From Daejeonella sp. (GTDB lineage: Bacteria; Bacteroidota; Bacteroidia; Sphingobacteriales; Sphingobacteriaceae): 64,000 nucleotides of DNA. The translations under genes and the position numbers were made by a program. Below, one piece after another: positions 35,011 through 43,109 of the stretch. The notes beneath the pieces were generated by a model. The model saw nothing but the letters and a program-made list of their open reading frames with translations. It made no database searches and was not told the DNA's origin. Each line of letters starts with the position of its first letter. Position 1 is the stretch's first letter. Where the stretch lies: NCBI RefSeq assembly GCF_030684675.1, contig NZ_JAUXXZ010000006.1:1-64000 (forward strand), given 5' to 3'.

Positions 35011-36777
35011 ATGGCAGAAATTACACGTGTTTTTGATCTTTTGGAGCATTCGCTTGAAAAGCACCGGAAAGATGATATGGTGGCCGCAAAGCAAAATGGT
35101 ATTTGGAATAAATATTCGACAGAAAAATTTGTTGCGCAGGTAAATTCAGTAAGTCAGGGATTAATTGCTTCGGGGATCAAAAAGGATAACAAGGTTGCAA
35201 TTATGTCAGCTAACCGTCCTGAATGGAATATTTGCGATTTCGGAATCATGCAGATCGGGGCAACTCAGGTACCCATGTATCCAACACTTGCCGAGAACGA
35301 TATCAAGTTTATACTCAGAGATGCAGATGTAAAAATAGTATTCGTTTCTGAATCTGTACTGTATGAAAAACTGAACAATGTCAGAAAAACTGAGGGGCTC
35401 GACTTTAAGATATTTAGTTTTGATAGCATTGAAGGAGTACCACACTGGCAGGAATTGATTGAGATTGGAGAGCGGGCTGAACCTGTAAATCTTCAGGTTT
35501 ATCGCGATCGTATACTCCCTGAAGATCTGCTGACTTTAATATATACATCGGGGACTACCGGAACACCAAAAGGAGTCATGCTGACACATAGCAATCTGGT
35601 AAGTAATGTGATTGCCTCTTCTGTATTGTACCCTGAGGGCTTCAAAAAAGCACTAAGTTTTCTTCCGCTCTCACATATTTTTGAGCGGATGGTGCTTTAC
35701 ATGTACTTCTACTTAGGGGTATCGGTATATTACGCCCAGAGTATGGAAACCATAGCTGCAGATCTTGTAGAAGTTAAACCGCATGGTTTTACAACAGTTC
35801 CCCGCCTTCTCGAAAAAGTATACGACAGAATAGTAGCCAAAGGCTCTGAATTAACAGGAGTAAAAAAGCAATTATTTTTTTGGGCATTAAACCTCGGACT
35901 CAGGTATGAAATGAATGGAGCAAACGGTCTCTGGTATGAAATTCAATTAAAACTAGCTAATAAGCTGATTTTCAATAAATGGCGTGATGCTTTGGGTGGC
36001 AATATTCTGGCCGTAGTATCGGGTGGTGCTGCTTTGCAATCGCGTCTTGCGCGGGTTTTTTGGGCTGCAGGTATGCCGGTTCTGGAGGGCTATGGTCTAA
36101 CAGAAACTTCTCCTGTAATTGCAGTAAACGGTCTGACTGTAGGTGCTGCAAAATTCACGACGGTTGGGAAGGCTATCCGGGATGTGGAGATAAAAATTGC
36201 CGAAGATGGAGAAATATTATGTAAAGGTCCAAATGTGATGAAGGGCTATTATAATCGTCCGGATCTAAGTGATGAGGTGATTGATAAGGATGGGTTCTTC
36301 CATACCGGGGATATTGGGGAATTGGTTGATGGTCAATACCTTAGAATAACCGACCGTAAAAAGGAGATCTTTAAAACAGCTGGTGGAAAATATATAGCAC
36401 CACAGATACTCGAAAATAAATTCAAGGAATCACCTTATATCGAGCAAATGATAGTAATCGGGGAGAATGAGCGGTTCCCGGCGGCTTTAATTCTACCTAA
36501 TTTTTCTGCATTATCTGCATGGTGCAGCCGATCAGGAATACCATTCAGCAATAATGCAGATATGATCAAAGATCAAAGGGTAATTGATAAAATTCAATCT
36601 GTTATTGATCATTTCAATAAAGATTTTGGACATTGGGAGCAAGTTAAAAAATTTGAACTGCTGACAGAAGATTGGAGTATCGATGGAGGAGAACTTACTC
36701 CAAAACTAAGTTTGAAAAGGAAAGTTATCTTACAGAAATATAAAGATCAGGTTGAAAAAATATATAAAAATGCATAG
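35011..36777 (+). CDS. Long-chain acyl-CoA synthetase (AMP-forming)
   Basis: I choose the ATG at 35011 (MAEITRVFDLLEHSLEKH), giving 588 residues; the 44 upstream residues read from 34879 look like non-coding leader. It activates fatty acids as acyl-CoA through an acyl-AMP intermediate. Motifs: P-loop LIYTSGTTGTPKGVMLTHSN (~residues 180-199), FLPLSHIFER, GYGLTETSPVIA, FHTGDIGEL, and the hinge and catalytic region ITDRKKEIFKTAGGKYIAPQILE. It resembles the FadD15/bacterial ACSL group of ~590-600 residues. It feeds the beta-oxidation genes at 40-46 kb and is followed 10 bp later by the gamma-glutamyltransferase gene. Confidence 0.94.
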   Translation: MAEITRVFDLLEHSLEKHRKDDMVAAKQNGIWNKYSTEKFVAQVNSVSQGLIASGIKKDNKVAIMSANRPEWNICDFGIMQIGATQVPMYPTLAENDIKFILRDADVKIVFVSESVLYEKLNNVRKTEGLDFKIFSFDSIEGVPHWQELIEIGERAEPVNLQVYRDRILPEDLLTLIYTSGTTGTPKGVMLTHSNLVSNVIASSVLYPEGFKKALSFLPLSHIFERMVLYMYFYLGVSVYYAQSMETIAADLVEVKPHGFTTVPRLLEKVYDRIVAKGSELTGVKKQLFFWALNLGLRYEMNGANGLWYEIQLKLANKLIFNKWRDALGGNILAVVSGGAALQSRLARVFWAAGMPVLEGYGLTETSPVIAVNGLTVGAAKFTTVGKAIRDVEIKIAEDGEILCKGPNVMKGYYNRPDLSDEVIDKDGFFHTGDIGELVDGQYLRITDRKKEIFKTAGGKYIAPQILENKFKESPYIEQMIVIGENERFPAALILPNFSALSAWCSRSGIPFSNNADMIKDQRVIDKIQSVIDHFNKDFGHWEQVKKFELLTEDWSIDGGELTPKLSLKRKVILQKYKDQVEKIYKNA

Positions 36778-36787
36778 AAATACAGCA

Positions 36788-38479
36788 ATGAGATTTATGA
36801 AGGGAACAAGTTTATTAATTGTCCTGGGTATTCTGCTTTCGGGATGTCTTGGCGGAAGCCTCTCTAAAAATAATTCCGGTGAATATAAAAATGGTGTGGT
36901 CGTTTCTGCCCATCCATCTTCCTCGAAAGTAGGTTTGGATATCCTCAAAAAAGGTGGAAATGCGGTTGATGCTGCGGTTGCAGTGCAATTTGCTCTGGCG
37001 GTGGTTTATCCCGGCGCCGGTAATTTAGGTGGAGGAGGATTCATGGTATACCGCTCTGCAAGCGGAGAACTGGCAACGCTGGATTTTCGCGAAAAAGCCC
37101 CGGGAATGGCAAGTCGTGATATGTACCTCGACTCTGCCGGTAATGCCATTACAGATAAGAGTTTATACGGACACCTTGCCGCCGGTGTACCCGGAAGTGT
37201 TGATGGTATGGTTAAGGCTCATGAAAAGTTCGGTAAATTAAGCTGGGCAGAAGTTGTACAACCTGCATTGGATCTTGCCAGAAAGGGATTCCCAGTCACT
37301 GATGAACAGGTAGAAGAGTTTACAGAATTGCAGGAAGGAATCAAAAAATACAATCCGGGTAAATCATACTTTATTAAGGAAAAATGGGAAAAAGGTGATC
37401 TTTGGGTTCAGGATGATCTTGCTAAAGCTCTGGAACTGATCCGGGATAAAGGCCGTGAAGGATTTTACGCGGGTGAAGTGGCAGATCATATAGAAGCTGA
37501 GATGAAAAGGGGTGGTGGTTTGATCAGCAAAGAGGATTTAAAGAATTATCAGTCGCAATGGCGCGAACCTTTGGTTGGAAACTACAAAGATTATAAGATA
37601 ATTACTATGCCACCATCATCAAGTGGTGGCATTGCTTTGCTGCAACTTTTGAATTCTGTTGAAGAATACCCACTCAGGAGATGGGGACATAACTCCGACT
37701 CCACCGTTCAGATTATGGTTGAGGCTGAGCGTAGGGTTTATGCCGACAGGGCAAGCCATCTTGGCGACCCTGATTTTTATAAGGTACCCCAGAAATATCT
37801 GGTTAGTCCGATCTATTCAAAGTACAGAATGAAAGATTTTAATTGGGAGAAAGCAACACTTAGCTCTGATATTAAAGCAGGAGAAATGCCAAAGGAAAGT
37901 GAAGAGACTACCCATTTCTCTATTGTTGACCGGGATGGAAATGCGGTATCAGTGACTACAACACTGAATGGTGGTTATGGCTCAATGGTATTTGTGAAAG
38001 GAGCAGGCTTCCTTTTAAATAATGAGATGGATGATTTTTCAGTAAAGCCGGGCACTCCTAATATGTTCGGAATGCTTGGAGGAGAAGCCAACGCGATTGT
38101 TCCCGGAAAACGAATGCTTAGCTCAATGACCCCAACTATTCTGGAAAAAGGAGGTGAACTGTTCATGATTGTTGGAACACCAGGCGGCTCAACTATTATT
38201 ACTTCTGTTTTTCAAACTATATTGAACGTACTTGAATTTGATATGGGAATGCAGGCTGCGGTAAATGCGAAGAAATTCCATCATCAGTGGTATCCGGATG
38301 TGGTTACCTTTGAAAAAGCTGGATTAGATTCCCTGGTCAGGCAAAAGCTGAAGAAAAAGGGCTATACCTTTAAGGAAAGAAGAGCAATTGGCCGTGTTGA
38401 TGCGATCCTTAAAACCCAATGGGGTTATTATGAGGGTGGCGCTGACCCCCGGGGTGATGACACCAAGATGGGCTGGTAA
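36788..38479 (+). CDS. ggt: Gamma-glutamyltransferase lipoprotein
   Basis: The ATG at 36788 gives a clean lipoprotein signal, MRFMKGTSLLIVLGILLSGC, with the lipobox Cys at residue 20; a TTG at 36752 would overlap the previous gene. The body is a complete two-subunit precursor: VVSAHPSSSKVGLDILKKGGNAVDAA at the N-terminus, PGAGNLGGGGFMVYR, and the autocleavage/nucleophile Thr codon at 37907 in EETTHFSIVD. Then come TTTLNGGYGS and the MLSSMTPTI and GTPGGSTI segments of the small subunit. It cleaves gamma-glutamyl bonds of glutathione outside the cytoplasm and starts 10 bp after the acyl-CoA synthetase gene. Confidence 0.95.
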   Translation: MRFMKGTSLLIVLGILLSGCLGGSLSKNNSGEYKNGVVVSAHPSSSKVGLDILKKGGNAVDAAVAVQFALAVVYPGAGNLGGGGFMVYRSASGELATLDFREKAPGMASRDMYLDSAGNAITDKSLYGHLAAGVPGSVDGMVKAHEKFGKLSWAEVVQPALDLARKGFPVTDEQVEEFTELQEGIKKYNPGKSYFIKEKWEKGDLWVQDDLAKALELIRDKGREGFYAGEVADHIEAEMKRGGGLISKEDLKNYQSQWREPLVGNYKDYKIITMPPSSSGGIALLQLLNSVEEYPLRRWGHNSDSTVQIMVEAERRVYADRASHLGDPDFYKVPQKYLVSPIYSKYRMKDFNWEKATLSSDIKAGEMPKESEETTHFSIVDRDGNAVSVTTTLNGGYGSMVFVKGAGFLLNNEMDDFSVKPGTPNMFGMLGGEANAIVPGKRMLSSMTPTILEKGGELFMIVGTPGGSTIITSVFQTILNVLEFDMGMQAAVNAKKFHHQWYPDVVTFEKAGLDSLVRQKLKKKGYTFKERRAIGRVDAILKTQWGYYEGGADPRGDDTKMGW

Positions 38480-38610
38480 CGCTCTGACCTTTGAAAATCC
38501 AGGATTACAGTTTAGGTTTTCCCTCTGGTCGGTGTTCTCACCGTACCATGGCACTCGCACATTCCATAGTTGGCGAAAATACCGACCAAAGGAACATCAG
38601 GGATTAAATC

Positions 38611-39126
38611 TCAGACTCTGCTTTTTTGCTTCCCTTTTGCGGAAATAAGAACTGTGATCAGAAAGTGGAGCAACACCAACGTCAATAACAAAAATTTTAT
38701 TCCTGCAAAGATAAAAGCTGCACCCGCATATAAATCATCAGGGCCGGAATTGATAAGTTGTAGTAGTGAAAGGTTCTCCAGGAAATCACAAGCAACTGCA
38801 GCAAGGGCCATATTGCTCATAATTCTGAATTTGTTTAAGGGATGATCTTTATCCAGTCTTCCGCATGCCCATGCACTGCCATAAAACAATGTAGCTCCAT
38901 ACAGAAGCGGGAAGATAAAGTCGAGATAAATGCTTAGTGTCATCAATTCTGTATGGCCTAAGGTCTCCAGCTTGTTAAGAAACAGTTCTGCATTTGCGGC
39001 TGTTCCAATAAATTCAAAAGTGAGAATACTGCCCGGATCAAGAGGGGCAGTCATGCTCCGCATCAGAATGATCCATCCCAAAGTTATCAGTAAAAGAATG
39101 GTGAATCTCAGGCCTTTATTTTTCAT
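38611..39126 (-). CDS. Hypothetical four-helix membrane protein
   Basis: A 171-residue protein with four predicted transmembrane helices: residues ~7-24 (FTILLLITLGWIIL), ~64-84 (LSIYLDFIFPLLYGATLFYG), ~105-124 (MALAAVACDFLENLSLL) and ~133-160 (AGAAFIFAGIKFLLLTLVLLHFLIT). A periplasmic loop follows helix 1, and the C-terminus is basic (KGKQKSRV). I do not recognise a family. It lies 18 bp after the other small membrane gene (39145-39546), so the two form an operon. Confidence 0.7.
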   Translation of the reverse strand: MKNKGLRFTILLLITLGWIILMRSMTAPLDPGSILTFEFIGTAANAELFLNKLETLGHTELMTLSIYLDFIFPLLYGATLFYGSAWACGRLDKDHPLNKFRIMSNMALAAVACDFLENLSLLQLINSGPDDLYAGAAFIFAGIKFLLLTLVLLHFLITVLISAKGKQKSRV

Positions 39127-39144
39127 AGATTTTTATTTTTTGAT

Positions 39145-39546
39145 TCAATCTTTAAAGGGGTACTTACGGATTGAACTCTGGCTCATCCCGTCTTTTTCAT
39201 ATATCGCTATACAATTCTTCTTAAAGCGTTCTGCTATATTAATTTCTCCGAAACTCAATTCTTCTGGTAGATCAGTGTTGTTAAGAAAAAAGTAGATTCT
39301 GGTTGTTCCGTATTTTGTATGAGGCATATAATTGCCATACTGCTCCATCTCATCCCAATTTTCAGTCTTAAGACTCACCACATAGATTCTGATTACCGGA
39401 CCTGTGTTCTGTTCATTTCGAATAAATGCTACTTCTTTAAAGTCACTTTTAAGGTCTTTTATTCCGGGTTCTGTAATGGTGTTCCAAATTATCGCAACAA
39501 CTATTAATATTGATACAACAAGGATATAGACTTTATATTTCTTCAT
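39145..39546 (-). CDS. Hypothetical membrane-anchored protein
   Basis: A 133-residue protein with one N-terminal helix (YKVYILVVSILIVVAIIW, residues ~4-21) and a soluble, probably periplasmic alpha/beta domain: VIRIYVVSLKTENWDEM, KYGTTRIYFFLNN, FKKNCIAIYEKDG. No known family is recognised. A TAGCTTTG -7-like element lies just upstream on the minus strand (39554-39561). It is the first gene of a two-gene unit with the four-helix membrane protein. Confidence 0.65.
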   Translation of the reverse strand: MKKYKVYILVVSILIVVAIIWNTITEPGIKDLKSDFKEVAFIRNEQNTGPVIRIYVVSLKTENWDEMEQYGNYMPHTKYGTTRIYFFLNNTDLPEELSFGEINIAERFKKNCIAIYEKDGMSQSSIRKYPFKD

Positions 39547-39553
39547 TTATTCC

Positions 39554-39561
39554 CAAAGCTA
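39554..39561 (-). promoter_or_regulatory. Candidate -7 element for small membrane-protein operon
   Basis: The minus strand reads TAGCTTTG, matching TAnnTTTG. It lies only 7 bp upstream of the ATG, so either the leader is very short or the true start is further in. Confidence 0.3.
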
Positions 39562-39617
39562 AGCTTAAATATACAATTCATAGTTTCTGCCCGCTGAAAA
39601 AAAAAGCATAATTGCTC

Positions 39618-39648
39618 TTGTTTTATATTTATCTATTTTATACATTTG
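39618..39648 (+). promoter_or_regulatory. Candidate promoter of the fad operon
   Basis: TTG at 39618-39620 and TACATTTG at 39641-39648 are 20 bp apart, matching the Bacteroidota -33 TTTG / -7 TAnnTTTG pattern. It lies upstream of the marR start at 39672. Confidence 0.6.
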
Positions 39649-39666
39649 CTATGCTTGCATAGTAAA
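39645..39666. promoter_or_regulatory. Candidate MarR operator in the fad promoter
   Basis: CTATGC and GCATAG flank a TT centre, and the symmetry extends outward to TTT and AAA with one unpaired base on each side (22 bp overall). The dyad overlaps the -7 element and the expected transcription start, so a bound dimer would block initiation. Confidence 0.6.
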
Positions 39667-39671
39667 TTTGA

Positions 39672-40136
39672 ATGAAACCTGAAGAAACTGTAGATTATTT
39701 TTTAAAAATTGTTTGGCAAACGGTTGCTAATAAATACAATCAGATTGCTGCAGATTATGGAATAACACAGGCTCTGGGTTACATGCTGATTAATATACAT
39801 GAAGAGGGTACGGCAGTTTCGCAAATTGCGGCCTTGTCGGGTGTGAAATCTACAAGTCTGTCGAGAATGCTAAAGAATATGGAAGAGCTCGGTCTGATTT
39901 ACAGGGAGACAGATTCAAATGATAAGCGTTCTGTTAAGATATTTTTGACTCCATTCGGTATTGAAAAGCGGCAGATTGCCAAAGATGTCGTGAGAAAATT
40001 TAATGAGTATCTCAATGCACATATTTCCGATAAGGAAAGGCTTAAACTCATTAATACATTAAACAAGATAAATCAACTAACCACTGATTATAAACCTCAG
40101 TTTTGCTACCCGGAAATTCCGGGTAGTAAAACCTGA
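39672..40136 (+). CDS. MarR-family transcriptional regulator (fad operon)
   Basis: A 154-residue winged-helix protein. Helix-turn-helix: AVSQIAALSGVKSTSLSRMLKNMEELGLIYRE (~residues 53-84), then the wing TDSNDKRSVKIFLTPFG with the conserved D-x-R. It opens the beta-oxidation operon and is likely its repressor, perhaps released by acyl-CoA, by analogy with fatty-acid-responsive regulators of other phyla. A 22-bp dyad over its own promoter supports autoregulation. Its last codons contain an almost perfect 31-nt palindrome (40101-40131). Confidence 0.92.
   Translation: MKPEETVDYFLKIVWQTVANKYNQIAADYGITQALGYMLINIHEEGTAVSQIAALSGVKSTSLSRMLKNMEELGLIYRETDSNDKRSVKIFLTPFGIEKRQIAKDVVRKFNEYLNAHISDKERLKLINTLNKINQLTTDYKPQFCYPEIPGSKT
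40101..40131. other. Near-perfect palindrome at the 3' end of marR
   Basis: TTTT-G-CTACCCGGAA and TTCCGGGTAG-T-AAAA are symmetric about a single A at 40116, with one G/T pair. It lies within the last coding codons, 90 bp before fadN-like. No T-tract follows, so it may be an operator or an mRNA-processing hairpin. Confidence 0.55.
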
Positions 40137-40221
40137 AAAAGAGTATTATGAATCCAAGTTCGGGGTTTAAACATCAAAGGTAACATCTGCATCAGCGGGA
40201 TAATAAACAAAAAATAGACAG

Positions 40222-42627
40222 ATGAAACGAGTCATCAGAAAAGTAGCGGTATTGGGTTCGGGTATAATGGGATCCCGCATTGCATGCCACTTTGCGAATA
40301 TTGGTGTTGAAGTATTGCTGCTTGACATGGTGCCGAAAGAGCTGACAGCCGAGGAGCAGGCAAAAGGTGCTGATCTGAATTCTAAAGCAGTCAGAAATAG
40401 AATTGTCAATTCAGCTCTTGAAAGTACTTTAAAGGCTAATCCATCTGCTGTTTTCTCCAAAAAAGTTGCTGTCAATATATCTACGGGCAATTTCGATGAC
40501 AATATGAAAGATATTGCATCCTGCGATTGGGTGATAGAGGTTGTTGTCGAGAGGCTTGATATTAAAAAATTGATTTATGATCAGGTAGAAAAATTCAGAA
40601 CTCCGGGAACTCTGATCAGTTCTAATACTTCAGGAATTCCGATTCACTTAATGGCTGAAGGACACTCAGAAGATTTTCGTTCGCACTTCTGCGGCACTCA
40701 CTTCTTTAATCCACCGCGATACCTGCGTTTGCTTGAAATCATCCCAACCGCTCAGACAAAACCTGAGATTATTGATTTCCTGATGCATTATGGCGATAAA
40801 TTTCTGGGTAAAACCACAGTATTATGTAAAGATACTCCTGCCTTTATAGCCAACCGTGTTGGTGTTTATTCGATCATGGCACTCCTGCACCTTGTTGAGA
40901 AAATGGATCTTTCGGTTGAGGAGGTTGATAAATATACCGGACCTGCCCTGGGCCGACCAAAATCGGCGACTTTTCGTACTACGGATGTAGTCGGACTAGA
41001 CACGATGATCAATGTAGCCGGTGGATTATATAACAATCTCCCTGATGATAAAGCGCATGATCTGTTTGAACTTCCTGGCTATGTTAAGAAAATGCAGGAG
41101 AACAAATGGCTTGGAGATAAAACAAAGCAGGGTTTTTATAAAAAAGTAAAAGGTACTGACGGGAAATCTGAAATTCTGGCTCTTGATCTTAAAACATTAG
41201 AATATAAAGCTCAGCAGAAAATAAAATCGTCAACACTTGAGGCTACAAAGCTGGTTGAAAATTTGCCTGAGCGGATGAAAGTTTTTGCTAATGGAACTGA
41301 TAAGGCTGCTGATTTCTTCCGCCATTCTTTTTTCGGACTTTTTGAATATGTTTCTGACCGTATTCCTGAAATTTCTGATGAATTATACCGCATTGACGAT
41401 GCAATGAGAGCCGGTTTTGGCTGGGAACTCGGACCATTTGAGGTATGGGATGCAATCGGCGTAAAGAAAGCTATTGAAGGAATGAAGAAATATGGTAATG
41501 AGGCATCAGCATGGGTTCATGAGATGCTTCAGGCCGGAAATGAGTCGTTTTATAAGGTTGAGAATGGTCTTAAGAAGTATTATGATATTCCGTCAAAATC
41601 TTATAAACCGGTTCCCGGGACTGATTCTTTTATTATTCTTGATAATATTCGTCAAACAAATACAATCTGGAAAAATTCAGGAACTACAATTACCGATCTG
41701 GGAGATGGAATACTGAATGTTGAATTTCACACCAAAATGAATACGATTGGCGGTGAGGTTATTCAGGGATTAAATAAAGCAATTGATCTGGCAGAAAAAG
41801 ATTACAGGGGCCTGGTTGTTGGGAATGACGGTGCCAATTTTTCGGCTGGCGCGAATATCGGAATGATATTTATGGCTGCTGTAGAACAGGATTGGGATGA
41901 GATCAACATTGCAATTAAGATGTTTCAGAATACGATGATGCGGATGCGTTATTCAAGTATTCCGGTTGTGGCCGCTCCACATAATCTTACTTTGGGAGGT
42001 GGTTGTGAGTTATGTCTGCATGCAGATTTTGTTCAGGCTAATGCCGAAACTTATATGGGACTGGTTGAATTTGGGGTAGGATTAATTCCGGGTGGAGGAG
42101 GTTCAAAAGAGTTTGCCCTTCGTTTATCGGACGACTTCAAAGAGGGTCAGATAGAGCAGGCAGCACTCAGGGAGCGTTTTTTAACCATCGGACAGGCTAA
42201 AGTTTCTACTTCAGCAGTTGAAGCAGTAGAACTCGGTTACCTGCAAAAGGATAAGTTCGGCATAAGCATGAATCGTAACCGATTGATCGTCGACGCTAAG
42301 GAGAAAGCAATTGAACTTGCTGATGCAGGATATACCAAACCTGTTCAGCGCAAAGATATCAGGGTATTGGGTAAGCAGGGGATGGGTATTGTTTATGCAG
42401 GAGCAAATTCCATGTTCGCCGGAAATTTTATCTCAGAACACGATAAGAAGATATCTGAAAAATTGGGCTATGTTTTGTGCGGAGGAAACCTCTCACAACC
42501 AAGCTTGGTTTCAGAGCAATATTTACTCGATCTGGAAAGGGAAGTTTTCCTTTCACTTTGCGGAGAGAAGAAAACACTCGAGAGAATACAGAGTATTCTG
42601 ACTAAGGGCAAGCCGTTGAGAAATTAG
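40222..42627 (+). CDS. fadN: 3-hydroxyacyl-CoA dehydrogenase / enoyl-CoA hydratase fusion (FadN type)
   Basis: An 801-residue bifunctional beta-oxidation enzyme. The N-terminal NAD-binding domain has VAVLGSGIMGSRIACHFANIG (residues ~8-28), followed by GTHFFNPPRYLRLLEII and the dehydrogenase C-terminal domains (~190-410). The crotonase domain is at the C-terminus (~490-700), with GANFSAGANIGMIF forming the oxyanion hole and MGLVEFGVGLIPGGGGSKE supplying the catalytic acid. The domain order is opposite to E. coli FadB and matches Bacillus FadN (~790 residues). It hydrates enoyl-CoA and oxidises 3-hydroxyacyl-CoA. Its TAG stop is the first three bases of the left 33-bp inverted repeat of the following cassette. 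Confidence 0.95.
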   Translation: MKRVIRKVAVLGSGIMGSRIACHFANIGVEVLLLDMVPKELTAEEQAKGADLNSKAVRNRIVNSALESTLKANPSAVFSKKVAVNISTGNFDDNMKDIASCDWVIEVVVERLDIKKLIYDQVEKFRTPGTLISSNTSGIPIHLMAEGHSEDFRSHFCGTHFFNPPRYLRLLEIIPTAQTKPEIIDFLMHYGDKFLGKTTVLCKDTPAFIANRVGVYSIMALLHLVEKMDLSVEEVDKYTGPALGRPKSATFRTTDVVGLDTMINVAGGLYNNLPDDKAHDLFELPGYVKKMQENKWLGDKTKQGFYKKVKGTDGKSEILALDLKTLEYKAQQKIKSSTLEATKLVENLPERMKVFANGTDKAADFFRHSFFGLFEYVSDRIPEISDELYRIDDAMRAGFGWELGPFEVWDAIGVKKAIEGMKKYGNEASAWVHEMLQAGNESFYKVENGLKKYYDIPSKSYKPVPGTDSFIILDNIRQTNTIWKNSGTTITDLGDGILNVEFHTKMNTIGGEVIQGLNKAIDLAEKDYRGLVVGNDGANFSAGANIGMIFMAAVEQDWDEINIAIKMFQNTMMRMRYSSIPVVAAPHNLTLGGGCELCLHADFVQANAETYMGLVEFGVGLIPGGGGSKEFALRLSDDFKEGQIEQAALRERFLTIGQAKVSTSAVEAVELGYLQKDKFGISMNRNRLIVDAKEKAIELADAGYTKPVQRKDIRVLGKQGMGIVYAGANSMFAGNFISEHDKKISEKLGYVLCGGNLSQPSLVSEQYLLDLEREVFLSLCGEKKTLERIQSILTKGKPLRN

Positions 42628-42662
42628 TATTGAGTAGTTAGTATTGAGTATTGAGTATTGAG
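42625..42662. repeat. Left inverted repeat / TATTGAG heptamer array
   Basis: After TAG, five exact 7-bp units run from 42628 to 42662: TATTGAG, then TAGTTAG, then TATTGAG three times. The first 33 bp (to 42657) match the right repeat perfectly in inverted orientation. Confidence 0.9.
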
Positions 42663-42689
42663 AAAGCGGGGCGCATAAATCTGAGGGAT

Positions 42690-43049
42690 ATGCATAAGTA
42701 CAAGGAATTGAAATTGTGGCAAAAGTCAATTGATCTAGTGACTTCTGTTTATTTGTTGACTCGTTCTTTTCCACAGGAAGAAAAATTTGGATTAGTTTCC
42801 CAAATTAACCGATCTGCAGTTTCAATCCCATCCAACATAGCTGAAGGTGCCGGGCGAAATTCAGATAAGGAGTTTATCCAATTTTTGTCAATTGCTCAAG
42901 CATCATCTTATGAACTGGAAACTCAATTAATTATATCAAAGAATTTAAATTATTTAACAATTGAAGAACTAAATCATTTATCTGAGCAAATCGAAGAAGT
43001 TCAAAAGATGAATTACTCTATTCAATTAAAATTTAAGCAGAAGGTTTGA
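42690..43049 (+). CDS. Four-helix bundle protein (23S rRNA intervening-sequence / S23 family)
   Basis: The ATG at 42690 (MHKYKELKLWQKSIDLV), preceded by a GAGGG purine run, is the true start; 13 extra upstream residues would come from repeat sequence. The 119-residue protein has the family hallmarks: KELKLWQKSIDLV, FPQEEKFGLVSQINRSAVSIPSNIAEGAGR (~residues 35-64) and FIQFLSIAQASSYELETQLIISK. It should fold as a pentameric four-helix bundle with a basic face. Relatives are encoded inside 23S rRNA intervening sequences; the related Avd protein binds nucleic acid in retroelements. The function outside rRNA is unknown. It interrupts the fadN-thiolase gene pair. Confidence 0.93.
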   Translation: MHKYKELKLWQKSIDLVTSVYLLTRSFPQEEKFGLVSQINRSAVSIPSNIAEGAGRNSDKEFIQFLSIAQASSYELETQLIISKNLNYLTIEELNHLSEQIEEVQKMNYSIQLKFKQKV

Positions 43050-43071
43050 GTACATAGCCCCAATTATTATG

Positions 43072-43104
43072 TACTCAATACTCAATACTAACTACTCAAT
43101 ACTA
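43072..43104. repeat. Right inverted repeat
   Basis: An exact reverse complement of 42625-42657, composed of CTCAATA heptamers with one CTAACTA. It ends 5 bp before the thiolase start, so it could pair with the ribosome-binding region in the mRNA. Confidence 0.9.
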
Positions 43105-43109
43105 TAGGA

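Larger units (their letters stand above)
42625..43104. mobile_element. Intervening-sequence-like cassette bounded by 33-bp perfect inverted repeats
   Basis: The left repeat (42625-42657) and right repeat (43072-43104) are exact reverse complements over 33 bp. They enclose a single gene for a four-helix-bundle protein of the 23S rRNA intervening-sequence family. The left repeat supplies the fadN stop codon, and the right one ends 5 bp before the thiolase ATG. In RNA the whole cassette would form a long stem with the gene in the loop, the same plan as rRNA intervening sequences. No target-site duplication is evident. Confidence 0.75.

Noticed and set aside
42651-42689. N-terminal extension of the four-helix-bundle protein
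   Set aside because: It reads from repeat sequence with a TTG start; the family begins at MHKYKELKLW, with a purine-rich site in front.
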